From: Chrysoperla carnea
Taxonomy: Eukaryota; Arthropoda; Insecta; Neuroptera; Chrysopidae
NCBI RefSeq assembly: GCF_905475395.1
Contig: NC_058342.1
Location: 22,044,640 to 22,108,639, forward strand
DNA: 64,000 nucleotides
Reading direction: 5' to 3'
This document shows, in pieces, positions 55,501 through 64,000 of this stretch; position 1 is the first letter of the stretch; every line of letters begins with the position of its first letter. The position numbers were made by a program, and so were the translations under genes. The notes beneath the pieces are model-generated. The model was not told the DNA's origin and ran no database searches. It saw only the letters and a program-made list of their open reading frames with translations.

Positions 55501-56154
55501 TTTGATGATTAATTTTGTTATAAATTCATGAATGTAGACGAAAAATAAAAATACAATTTTTTGATACATGCCTTGATTTTCGAAATATCGAAAGCTAAAT
55601 AATTAAACAAAATTTTCAATTTTCGATATTTTGAAAATTACTCCAGATATTTTATTCTTACTTTTCGTCTTATATTGTTAGTTATAACATAATTCAGCAT
55701 CCGAAATGAAAATATATTTTGGTTTAAATTTGTGTCTCCACTACCGTGCTCATACATCCTTAATTAGTTGGGCACAACTTTTTACCATAAGATCAATGTT
55801 AAATATGCCTTTTTTTGAAGTCATTTATTTATTTAAATAATCGGGCAATCCCCCCCCTACAATTTTTAGAATTTATTTAGAACTTAGGCCAATACCATAT
55901 TAAAAAAATCAAGTCTTTTATCCAAAATTGCCTAGTAGTCCCAACTGTATTCACAATTATGTAACAACGAATGCGCCCTCTCAATAAAAATTAGGAAAAT
56001 AACAGTGAAATCGTTACAAGTACCTTTCAAGTGGAATATCACTTGCTTCACTAGCATCACTGTCATTTGCTTGATTGACAAGCTCAATCGCTTGATCTTC
56101 AGCGGAAGTAGGTCGATTACCATCAATTGGTACATTATTTGCAACCTCGGCCAT
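49405..56154 (-). CDS. Four-exon host gene, 248 aa, tandem RRM-like protein of unknown function
   Basis: The only convincing host protein gene. Exons on the minus strand: 56154-56024, 50960-50594, 50492-50394, 49554-49405. All introns start GT and end AG, and phases fit (2, 0, 0), giving 248 codons plus stop. The ATG has A at -3, G at +4 and an in-frame stop just upstream. Residues 1-43 are acidic and polar (NQANDSDASEASDIPLE). About 45-120 look like part of an RRM fold (GKFSVAKTATGILFKFSN, helix SEDCAAVLRKGF, strand GARLYRKVSIP). About 124-220 look like a second (VYAAAILD, helix PLEDICHCLDRM, strand VSVLEVRR, strand IRVTLAS, helix QDEYQMLIQRGL, strand ATCFAVEP). The tail is basic (KQEKKK). 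RNA binding is inferred from predicted fold only, since RNP aromatic residues are not obvious. GC content is visibly higher than the surroundings. I do not recognise an orthologue. Confidence 0.85.
50394..50492 (-). CDS. Exon 3 of the 248-residue gene
   Basis: 99 bp, 33 codons (167-199), acceptor TATTTAAAG, donor CAG|GTATAT. Gly/Ser/Pro-rich linker (NPGSGVSSTGPP) then the start of the IRVTLAS strand. A multiple of three in phase 0, so skipping would keep frame. Confidence 0.85.
50594..50960 (-). CDS. Exon 2 of the 248-residue gene
   Basis: 367 bp after acceptor TTTTTTACAG, ending GACCAG|GTTTTT. Residues 44-166. If the donor were skipped the frame would close after VFIRRF, so a short isoform is possible. 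Confidence 0.88.
51308..51910 (+). mobile_element. LINE 3-prime fragment (RNase H and C-terminus, I/R1/LOA-like)
   Basis: Lies antisense inside intron 1. First frame from 51313: NCEADELARNGTMLPDTS, the end of an RNase H domain (family ADELAR-G), with a stop at 51415. After a frame change, 51571 onward reads GHWLRGRHTDRLN, CTSCHSEEEEETTSHLLSHF, RRWIHLSQPFFYDLSEL and FLNSSKWF. This matches the C-terminal CC-H region of jockey/R1/I-type LINEs (TGH---GRHA--LG, C--C--EEEETVEHLLCHCP, FF-DL-EL). The 3-prime UTR from 51847 reads GGTATCACAACGGACCC then TAAGTGTGTCC, as in the SINE family. 5-prime truncated, dead. Confidence 0.8.
51911..52821. other. Intron 1, AT-rich, nothing recognised
   Basis: No additional exon needed or seen between LINE fragment and the next family A copy. 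Confidence 0.5.
52822..53311 (+). repeat. Family A repeat, shortened, in intron 1
   Basis: Has both ends but lacks about 60 bp around 52920, where the ATACC... CACAGTGAGG junction is. Ends GCATGGTATAAAAA. Confidence 0.85.
53312..53788. other. Intron 1, AT-rich, nothing recognised
   Basis: TA-rich, no features. Confidence 0.5.
53789..54089 (-). mobile_element. TTAGG-tailed tRNA SINE, copy 2
   Basis: In intron 1, same strand as the host gene. Tail has TTAGG units interrupted by GGAATA. The head is worn (GAGCTAGTAAACTGCAG), with box B changed to GGCTCGATTCCC. Older than copies 3 and 4. Confidence 0.85.
54310..54532. mobile_element. Small MITE in intron 1
   Basis: Left CAGAGTGTTTGAAAAGTCCC, right complement CGGGGAATTATAAAAGTACC, both followed by GGAAC, with TA on each flank. 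No coding capacity. Confidence 0.6.
54722..55254 (+). repeat. Family A repeat, chimaeric copy in intron 1
   Basis: 5-prime tip and 3-prime half are standard family A, but 54800-54895 carries the divergent block ATAGTTTTGGAGAAAATGG, so two subfamilies have recombined or it is a distinct lineage. Confidence 0.8.
55480..55765. repeat. GAGCA-ended MITE family, partial copy
   Basis: TTTTCAACTTTGATGAT to GCTCATACATCCTTAA matches 15190-15420 and the terminal repeat of 36437-36455. Confidence 0.6.
55766..56023. other. Intron 1 start, repeat scraps only
   Basis: CAATCCCCCCCCTACAATTT loosely matches 14060-14090. Nothing else. Confidence 0.4.
56024..56154 (-). CDS. Exon 1 of the 248-residue gene (coding part)
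   Basis: 131 bp: ATG to GAAAG|GTACTTG. Ends two bases into a codon that exon 2 completes as Arg44. Confidence 0.85.
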
Positions 56155-56231
56155 AATTCACTACACACCAAAATAAAATAAAAAACAAAATCAAAAAGCG
56201 ACACACAACGATCACACGGCACAAAACTTAA

Positions 56232-56266
56232 TGACTTTTCAATCAAACGAAATTACTTTTTATATA
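56232..56266 (-). promoter_or_regulatory. Candidate core promoter (TATA plus initiator)
   Basis: Minus strand TATATAAAAAG (56266-56256), then initiator-like GTCATTA with A at 56232, spacing about 32 bp. That puts the 5-prime UTR at about 77 nt before the ATG at 56154. Position is ideal, but the motif is cheap in AT-rich DNA. Confidence 0.5.
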
Positions 56267-56859
56267 CTTCCACTAAATTACAATACATCGATAAAAACAT
56301 GACAATGATTATGTAATATAATTATCAAGTCATGTTCCGTTGTGTAGGCTATATTTTTCGTTACAAATATGGAGCGCTCTTCTCTGGAGGTAATTTGTGT
56401 ACAATTGTATAATTTTTTGCTACAATGATCAAGAAAATTATTACATTGTCAAATTAACTTCTTAAATGATTTTTTTTTTTAATATTTGTTTTTTTATAAT
56501 ATTCTTCTGTTGGTTCGAATCTATAAAGAAAACATTTTGTTAGATCATTTGGAACAAGTATTCCATTGTCTTTTCATGTAAAAACATTATTGGGTTAACC
56601 TTGTATCTAATTAACAATTAAACGGTCTTAAATTATATGATTTTATTACGGCTAATCAATTCTAGTTCTGATGATTCTATCAATAACACCCACCAATTTT
56701 TTTTTTTATGTTTGACTTTTTAGTTGAATGTGCAATTAATTTCATCTTACAAGGGTTTTTGTAGTTTTTTTTTTGGTTTGCTTAGAAATAGATAGTTTGA
56801 GTAAGGTTCGAACAATGTTTCGTAAATCGAGCTATTTCGCAATATTATCTGTGTTTTTA
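56267..56859. other. AT-rich stretch upstream of host gene
   Basis: No divergent gene seen sharing the promoter. Confidence 0.5.
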
Positions 56860-57075
56860 CACCCCGAACTTTAAAAAAAGGGGTGTTATAAGTTTGACTG
56901 CTAAGTGTGTGTGTCTGTGTGTTTGTCTGTCAGTGGCATCGTAGTGCCTAAACGGATGAACCGATTTTAATTTTTTTGGTTTGAAAGGTATTTTAACGGA
57001 AAGCGTTCTTAGCTAAGTCTAAATAGTCTAACGTTCTAAGACGACGCCTTAGACCACTCGGCCATTTAGGTACTG
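56860..57075 (-). repeat. SINE-like repeat with tRNA-type box A
   Basis: Minus strand: TGGCCGAGTGGTCTAAGGCG resembles tRNA-Leu/Ser box A, but no box B follows. Then GGTTCATCCGTTTAGGCAC, a (CA)n tract and AACACCCCTTTTTTTAAAG, a hairpin-capable end (ACCCC/GGGGT) common in insect repeats. Boundaries uncertain. Confidence 0.45.
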
Positions 57076-57550
57076 TATTAAAAATCACAATTTTAAAATG
57101 TAAAACTTCCCAATTTTGCCCTGCAAGAGGCTCCAAAACTGTGTTTATTGTGATCAAGGAATTTTGAACTATCATTTACCCCTCAAAAAGTGAACATTCA
57201 CCGTTGCTCAAACAGCCGCACATTAAGAAGCATTTTAAATAAAAATTGTCCTACAAAATGTTTTAAAAATGCAAAAAGAAAACGATAAAACTATAAAATA
57301 AATAATCTATGTCTCTCGTGTATACTTATTGCTTTATTTAACGTGAGGCTAACAACTGCAGTAATAGTTTTACAACTCGTTTCAGAAAACTTTTCTACAT
57401 ACTGCAAACTTTTAACTAATTATCAATATTGTTACATAATATAAAAACGGTCAAGTTCGAGCTGAAGAGTATTTTATTGTATCTCATTTATGTTGAAAAA
57501 TCTATACAATTTTACTATTGATTCGTGGGTTGTTTAACCACAAAGATAGA
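57076..57550. other. AT-rich stretch, no gene seen
   Basis: Nothing recognised before the SINE. Confidence 0.5.
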
Positions 57551-57560
57551 TTAGTCATAG

Positions 57561-57852
57561 CTAGGTTAGGTTAGGTTAGGTTGTATTGGCTGTCCACGCA
57601 GGACACACTTAGGCTATAGAGCCCATTGTGATACCATATATGTGTTTTACCACCTTTTCCGCTGATAATTTCATTTACTCTCAATTCAGAGGCTGAGTGC
57701 ACCTCCTTCATGCATATACCATGCACTACACCCAGCCATCACAACTAATAATTAAATTAATTTTGTTACGACGGCAGGAAATGAACCCGCTACCCTAAGG
57801 ATACCTAGGACGGAATTGATTACGCCTTAACCAACTGAGCTAATATGGCGAC
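57561..57852 (-). mobile_element. TTAGG-tailed tRNA SINE, copy 3
   Basis: Four near-perfect TTAGG units in the tail. Exact 10 bp target duplication TTAGTCATAG at 57551-57560 and 57853-57862, so the boundaries are precise. Confidence 0.92.
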
Positions 57853-57862
57853 TTAGTCATAG

Positions 57863-59873
57863 GTAACGTGACATAACGTGATATAATGCTGCCAATTTCT
57901 GTTTTGCTCAAAACGCACCCTGCCCCCAAATTTAAGAATTTAAGATTTTGATACTCTTGGAGTCTTGGTAGTTAAAAAAATGTTAGCAGCCCATAGTTAG
58001 CAGCGTATATTATAAAAGGTAATGTTTCAAGCTGTTTCAGAAAGTTTATCAAGATTCTTTTTGCCATTATAGCTTCATTTAATGCAAAAATAATCATAGC
58101 CACTCTGAAATAAATAATAATAATAAGTAGAAGAGCAAATGTTTTGTTTGTCTACTAAGCCGTAAAACGAAAGCATGCACCCAGGACCGAATTTAAGACT
58201 GGGCCAGCAGGACTATCCATGGTGGGGGCCCTCCACCATTTGAGGGCCCCCACTAATTCGGATAAAATTATTGCAATGTTTTTTAATTGATCCAAAATTC
58301 GTTAGAAGCTAAGAAAGATTTTCTAATGAAGTTGTTAGCAAAGGTTGCCTAGTATAGATGTAGTTGTCGAATAATTACAGTGTAGTTTTAGTCGTAATGA
58401 TCATTACCCTGATTATTTATACTTGAAGTAAGTTAATGAATTTATTCATCTCGCCACTTTTGCAAAACAGTACGGAAAGAAAAAGGATGAATCGAATAAA
58501 ATTCTTGGGATAATTTTGCCAAATAAATGTGCAATCCACTTTTTATAATGCAGAAGTAGCACTTCTTATTTATTTATCGATGATGGTAACTAATTACAGT
58601 GAGGAAAGATTATTACTAAAGATTGTAAAGAACATATTGCGAATGTCGATTAATCATGAACGCTTGTCGAATCTCATGCTTCTCAGCTTGGAAATATAAT
58701 ACAAGAATAAGTCGAGTACAAGCGAGCGTTATCTCTACATGCTCGTAATATGTAAATCATTATACAAAATGAGAATTTGGGTAACTTGCGAAGTGATAAA
58801 AATAACACCTGCGGGAACTTAGGTTCGCTTGCTTTAAATAGTCTTCGACATTTGAAATATGCCACCTAGATATTTCCAGGAATTATTAGTGAATGTTGCT
58901 CGAACATAGCTGTTTAATGAATGAGTAGAGTAATAGGTACTAGTTAGCGCGGGCGTTTTGATATAGTATAATTTTTATGTGATGGGTAACTTAATAACTG
59001 TTATTAAATATATTTTTAATTATATAATTGAGTTATTGATATAATCAGGATTGGATTAAATGATAAATAATCATCAATTTAGTAATTCTCTCACATAATT
59101 CAATAATATTATTATATTAAAACTATATTTTATAAATAACTAAAATTAATATTTAACAGAACCAATTTATTTATTTATGAAAATATTTATCTTTAAAACA
59201 TATTAAACATTAATGAAAATAAAATCATTTTACCGAGACCTTTTTTTGGATTGTTTTAAAAAAGTTTTCCGCCTAAAAATGGATACCCTTTCACACATAC
59301 AGATCCCATATCCGATACGAAATCAAAATCATCGATTTACGTCAGAAAATTAAAGTAATGGCAATTTTTTTTTTTTTAAATTGAGCAGAATACAATGGTG
59401 AGAAAAATTTAGGAAACCCCGGCTTCAATGTTAAAAATAATGTTTTTAAGAGGCAATTTTTCATATATTTTTAAACAAATTAGCTAATTTGTTTAAGGAT
59501 TTTTTTCATTAGTTGCAAGTTTTGTACCAAATTTTTTATTTAAAAAATAGTCATTGTCATAAAACATAGAGATAATTCGGGCTTCATACCATAAATCGCA
59601 AATTTGCCAATTTTGAAATATTATGCTAGTACATTTCATTTGTTAAGGAGTACATTGTGTCAAATATTTATGGGTGTACGTAAAATATTTACTAAGATAT
59701 AGAATCTGACCATGAAAGAGCGTATGTTCTTATATTAGTAGCGAACTAATAGCACAAACGTTATATTGAAACGAACGGTAGAAAGGTGTTTTTTGGATAA
59801 AATCGTATAGGAGGAGGACTAGCAATCAAATACATCTGGATAAACTTTTCATTCAATAATAAGGCAATTAAAA
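57863..59873. other. AT-rich stretch; one possible hAT end
   Basis: No gene. At 58186-58255, CAGGACCGAATTTAAGACTG and the GC-rich palindrome GGGGGCCCTC / GAGGGCCCCC resemble one end of a hAT element; the other end was not found. Confidence 0.4.
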
Positions 59874-60444
59874 ACAAATGAAAACAAACAATTGACTGAG
59901 TTTATTATTGAAATACCATGTATAGCCAGTGTTGATTACTCACATTACATATACACATATTTCACACACATACAGCTGCGATATACCCATATAATACTAC
60001 AATTTGAGCATAATATGCGCTCTCACGACTTCATGATGCTGTTTACAAAAAAAATTTTCAAACAAAAATTGTTTATTTATAAGGAACATTTTTACATTTA
60101 TTTACATTTATGTATCTCTAACGGTTTACAAGAATTTGGTTCCTACGGATCCAAGACCCAATTGACCTATGTTGCTCATTTACGAAGTCGATCTTACTTT
60201 TTACGTCCTCAGCACGCTATATTTCAGCTTGATATCTGTTTTCGTTTTTGAGTAATCGTGATGACAGACGGGCAGACGACAGACAGACAGAGAACCGGAA
60301 ATGGGCTAATTAGATGATTTTATGATCACCTATACCGAAATTTTGTTCATAGCATCAATATTTTTAACCGTTACAGGGTTAAAGGGTTAACCGTTGGGAT
60401 TAAACTTAGTATACCTTGATATATTTCATATACATGGTATAATT
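59874..60444 (+). repeat. Family A repeat, full length
   Basis: ACAAATGAAAACAAACAATTG to CATGGTATAATTA, with a local duplication near 60375 (GGGTTAAAGGGTTAACC). Confidence 0.85.
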
Positions 60445-61630
60445 ATTAAATATTAAATATCGACTTACAATGTACGAGAAAATATTTTAATTTTTCGTAA
60501 AATGTTCAACTAATATTGGCTATTTTCAAAAGAAGCGTATTATTCTATTAACTTGGTATAACTTAAATCAACTGTACACAAGAGTTACCTATGTTTTGGC
60601 CAATTCGACTTTATGGCATGAAATTCTCAACGTGTTTGTATCCTTTTTTTATCCTAGGAAGTTAATCAACGTTGGTAGTGCAAATGCTGAACCATTATTA
60701 AGGTATTTCCAGCATGGTATTTGCAGTTTCTATGTTAAAGCAATGGTACAATTTTTTTTTCGACAGAATTTAACGAAAAATTAAATTTAAGAATTTAATA
60801 ATGCTTACTATTAATTCCCAAAGTTTCAGAAATTTTCACCGTTTAAAATGGGAAATAATTATGCCAACGTCCCAATTTCGATCAATTTACGTCAAAATTA
60901 ATATCTCGAAAGTGAAAATTAATTTCTAAATTTTTTTTTTAGAATTGTATTGTATAAACATTTTTTTCTACTTTTTCTTCAATATATAATAATATCATAA
61001 AAAATAGTTGGAGAGACCGGACATTTTACATGCTTTAAATGGGACATGACCCTCAAAATCGCGAACTTTGTCTTTAAATATCTCGCGATCTAAACGGTCA
61101 AAAATTATGAAATTTTAGGAATTCATAAATAAAGCTATTATAAACCCGAGAAAAAAAATTCGGCCAAATCTGTCGAAAAGTGATTTCATGCTGGTACTAC
61201 CTTAATTTCAACAATACAATCTGTAAATGAATTGAATGCTTTATACGAATTACAATTGATAATCGTTAACAAACAATTTTTATGAAAAAAAATTTTTTAT
61301 GATATTTCAATTTCCCAGAGAAGATTAAACAATTAAAAATTTTAATAACAATTCATTGAATCAGTTATTTCATTATTAGAAAATAATTGCATTTACTTTT
61401 TTTGTAAATTACGTCGAATAATCTCTTTTTACAGTTAAATTTTTAGGTTGATAGTACATTAAATATTGTATGTAGGCAAGGGTTGCCAACTTGATGGGAC
61501 CCAAAATATACTGTTTACTGAGGAAACCGAGCGCGATCTACCAATTACATTTTTCTTCTAAAGCATAAATATGAATTAACAACAAATTTGGTTCATGAGC
61601 CTTCGCTAAAGCTTTGGGGTCATTCGTCTG
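60445..61630. other. AT-rich stretch; possible hAT-type end
   Basis: No gene. AAGGGTTGCCAACTTGATGG at 61487 is typical of hAT terminal sequence but unpaired. Confidence 0.4.
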
Positions 61631-62327
61631 CAGGCCCCGATCCAGAGGGGAGGGCGAGCAGGCCAATCGGGGCGGCAAATCCTTAAAGCATGATATACAG
61701 TAATCTTGAAAATTAATCGGGACTCAATTAAATCAGAATCATAGAATCACCTAATTAGTCCATTTCCGGTTGTCTGTCTGCCTGTCCGTCTGTCATTACG
61801 ATTACTCAAAAACAAAAAGAGATATCAAGCTGAAATTTTTATAGCGTGCTGAGGACGTAAAAAGTGAGGTCAAGCCGTAAATGAGCAACATAGGTCAATT
61901 GGGTCTTGGGTCTGTAGGACTCATCTTGTAAACCGTTAGAGATAGAACAAGAGTTTAAATGTAAAAAATGTTCCTTATAAAAAATAAACAACTTTTGTTT
62001 GAAACATTTTCTCGTTAACATCACTGTCTACTCACGAGAGCGCAAATTAGGCGCTAATTGTATTGTATGTATTATATGTGAATATCAGTTATACATGTGT
62101 GACTTGTATGTATGTGTCATGTTACAAAGTAATCAAAACTGTCTACACATGGTATTTCAACAGTTAACTCAGTCAATTGTTTGTTTTCACTTCTCCTCGA
62201 TTAAATTTATTTGTCGACTTTTTAAGCATATATCAACTAAAAAAAGACAACCTATATATGGTATGAGTGTAAAGGTAGACAAATTTAATTTTTGCCCGGA
62301 GCGGCTGAATAGCTAGATCGGGCCCTG
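61631..62327 (+). mobile_element. Non-autonomous hAT element (697 bp) carrying a family A copy
   Basis: Terminal repeats CAGGCCCCGATCCAG and complement CAGGGCCCGATCTAG. Flanking 8 bp target duplications TTCGTCTG (61623-61630) and TTCGTCTC (62328-62335) differ at one base; 8 bp is the hAT hallmark. The interior is almost all family A sequence, with no transposase. Confidence 0.85.
61738..62192 (-). repeat. Family A repeat inside hAT element
   Basis: Minus orientation, from CACCTAATTAGTCC to the CAATTGTTTGTTTTCACTT start. Lacks the 3-prime third. Confidence 0.85.
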
Positions 62328-62335
62328 TTCGTCTC

Positions 62336-62798
62336 CCAAGTTTTGGAAAATCCTATTAAATTACGATACTCAAGCGTCAGCTGAAGCTATAGTAAATAAA
62401 CCATTTTTAATAAAACAGCTGATGTTATAAATCCACGCCGCCATAAAAGAGTTAAGAAAACTATACACAAAATATTTATGGCAAATTTTATTTATTCAAT
62501 AGTAAAATGAACATCAAACGACAAAAAAAATTGAGGTAGGGCAAATTTATTTAGGACATTATTTATCGACCTTGAGACAATCAAAATGAACAAATATTTC
62601 TTTTGAATGAACTTTTTTGCATGAATAGTTTTACAAAAAATGTTATACTTTCTTAACAAAAGCACTAAAGCTTTGTCTTCCTTACACAGTAAACCTACAG
62701 GAAAATATGTTAACTAAGTATCGATACATCTTGACTAGTGTAACATTTTATCCGTCTTTACATTTTATCATAATTTATTACGCGTTAATCCTTTCCAT
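62336..62798. other. AT-rich spacer, no gene seen
   Basis: Nothing recognised. Confidence 0.5.
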
Positions 62799-63092
62799 GT
62801 CGCCCTATTAGCTCAGTTGGTGAATTCGTAACCAATTCCGCCCGCGGTATGGTAAGGGTAGCGGGTTCGATTCCCGCCATCGCAACAAAATTAATTTAAT
62901 TAATAGTTGTGATGGGCTGGTGTAGTGCATGGTATATGCATGGAGGAGGTGCACTCAGCTTCTGAAATTGAGGAGCTGATAAATGAAATTATCAGCGGAA
63001 AGGTGGTAAAACACATATATGGTATCACAATGGGCTCTATAGCCTAAGTGTGTCCTTCGTGGACAGCCAATATAACCTAAAATAGCCTTACC
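62799..63092 (+). mobile_element. TTAGG-tailed tRNA SINE, copy 4
   Basis: Plus strand, head GTCGCCCTATTAGCTCAGTT, box B GGTTCGATTCCCG. The tail is short and worn (CCTAAAATAGCCTTACC). Target duplication TAATCCTTTCCAT / TAATCCTTTTCGAT at 62786 and 63093, nearly perfect. Confidence 0.9.
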
Positions 63093-63121
63093 TAATCCTT
63101 TTCGATACATTTACTGGCCTA

Positions 63122-63507
63122 AACATTGAGGTTAACGAAAAAATTTTTCAAACAAAAGTTGTTAATTTCTTATAAGGAACATTTTTTAATTTAAACTTTT
63201 GTTTCATCTCTAACGGTTTACAAGATGGGTCCTACGGACCCAAGACCTAGTTGACATATGTTGTTCATTTACGAACTCGACCTCACTTTTTACGTCCTAA
63301 GAACGCTAATTTCAGTTTGATATCTCTTCTCGATTTTGAGTAATCATGATGGCAGACGGACAGACAGACGACAGACAGGCAGAGAGACAACCGGAAATGG
63401 ACTAATTAGGTGATATTATAAACACCAAAATTTTGTTCATAGTATCAATATTTTTAAGCGTTACAAACTTGGGACTAAACTTAGTATACCTTGGTATATT
63501 TTATATA
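63122..63507 (+). repeat. Family A repeat, 5-prime truncated, split by MITE
   Basis: Begins in the GAGGTTAACGAAAAA block and continues to TTATA at 63507. Its last bases (CATGGTATAA) resume at 63938-63947, after the inserted pogo MITE. Confidence 0.85.
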
Positions 63508-63935
63508 AAGTCAAACCTGGATAAGCAAGAGTTCAAGAGAGCACAATATCATTCTCGCCTTTAAAGGTTTCTCACTAACTCGAGTTTCTCGCTAATGCAG
63601 GTACATAGGTAGCGTTTCTCTCTTATATAGGTACGCAGCAATAACAAGTCACAGCAAGTACGAATGTAGTAAATATGTAATGTATGTAAAAATGACTGTC
63701 GCTTATAGAGGTATAAATTGATTGTCGCTTATAGAGGCTCGACTGTCATTTAAAGAGGTATAGATAAGTAGCAGTCTCACTTAAGGAGGTCCATGAGGGA
63801 AAAACGACTCTCTCTTACAGAGGTTTCTGTTTCTCGCTTATAGGTTTTGGGAGCTTAAAATGACGGGTCCTGGCTATTACTCTCATTTATAGAGTTTTCT
63901 CACTTATCCAGTTTTCATTTACCCAGGTTTGACTG
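63508..63935 (+). mobile_element. pogo/Tigger-type MITE (428 bp)
   Basis: Left AAGTCAAACCTGGATAAG, right complement CAGTCAAACCTGGGTAAA, with TA at 63506-63507 and 63936-63937. The interior is a series of degenerate GAGGT(A/T) TCGCTTATAGAGG-like motifs about every 30-40 bp, as in the 12218 element. No coding sequence. Confidence 0.85.
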
Positions 63936-63937
63936 TA

Positions 63938-63947
63938 CATGGTATAA
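63938..63947 (+). repeat. Last bases of split family A copy
   Basis: CATGGTATAA, the normal family A end, on the far side of the MITE. Confidence 0.75.
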
Positions 63948-64000
63948 TAGACTCATTCTTCTTGGACAAAATTTGTGTTGATCATTGACATAGCTTGTAA

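Noticed and set aside
55932-56246. 104-codon minus frame starting MIEKSLSF
   Set aside because: It overlaps exon 1 and the 5-prime UTR of the 248-residue gene in another frame.

Overview
The window is strongly AT-rich, gene-poor and packed with eukaryotic transposable-element debris, so it is nuclear DNA of an arthropod. Insect is the best guess: tRNA-derived SINEs end in TTAGG-type tails (the insect telomere unit, lost in Diptera), Helitrons carry ends familiar from insect genomes, and hAT, pogo and Penelope-like pieces are present. The order cannot be fixed from the sequence. I saw no LTR retrovirus, Polinton or bacterial gene.

Layout. 1-16 kb: repeats, chiefly a ~550 bp dispersed repeat that I label family A, plus hAT coding remnants (0.84-1.04 kb, 12.0 kb) and a 761 bp pogo-type element (12.2-13.0 kb). 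16.2-19.0 kb: a plus-strand tandem array of twenty tRNA-Asp(GTC) units at an exact 142 bp pitch. 19.4-25.3 kb: a foldback MITE, tRNA-Asp fragments, a Penelope-like remnant, a Helitron amino-terminal fragment and two more plus-strand tRNA-Asp genes. 26.0-27.25 kb: nine tRNA-Asp units on the minus strand at 141-142 bp pitch. 28.7-49 kb: a second copy of the Helitron fragment, two small Helitrons with matching 3-prime hairpins, MITEs, foldbacks, more family A and a tRNA-headed SINE with clear target-site duplications. 49.2-56.3 kb: the one convincing host protein gene, minus strand, four exons with compatible phases, encoding 248 residues that look like tandem RRM-type folds; its 5.1 kb first intron holds a LINE fragment, a SINE, a MITE and two family A copies. 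56.3-64 kb: SINEs, family A, a hAT element with an 8 bp target duplication, and a pogo MITE inserted in a family A copy.

How it fits together. The tRNA-Asp clusters are the main functional unit: 17 of 31 full-length units share one perfect cloverleaf sequence, each with a short T-run terminator, and the rest show graded decay. Shared spacers, constant pitch and a duplicated three-unit block indicate growth by unequal exchange, and the opposite orientation of the right cluster indicates an inversion. Around it, family A has about two dozen copies and partial copies, and several other elements lie inside or against it. A LINE remnant and the TTAGG-tailed SINE share their 3-prime end, the usual sign that the SINE borrows that LINE's machinery.
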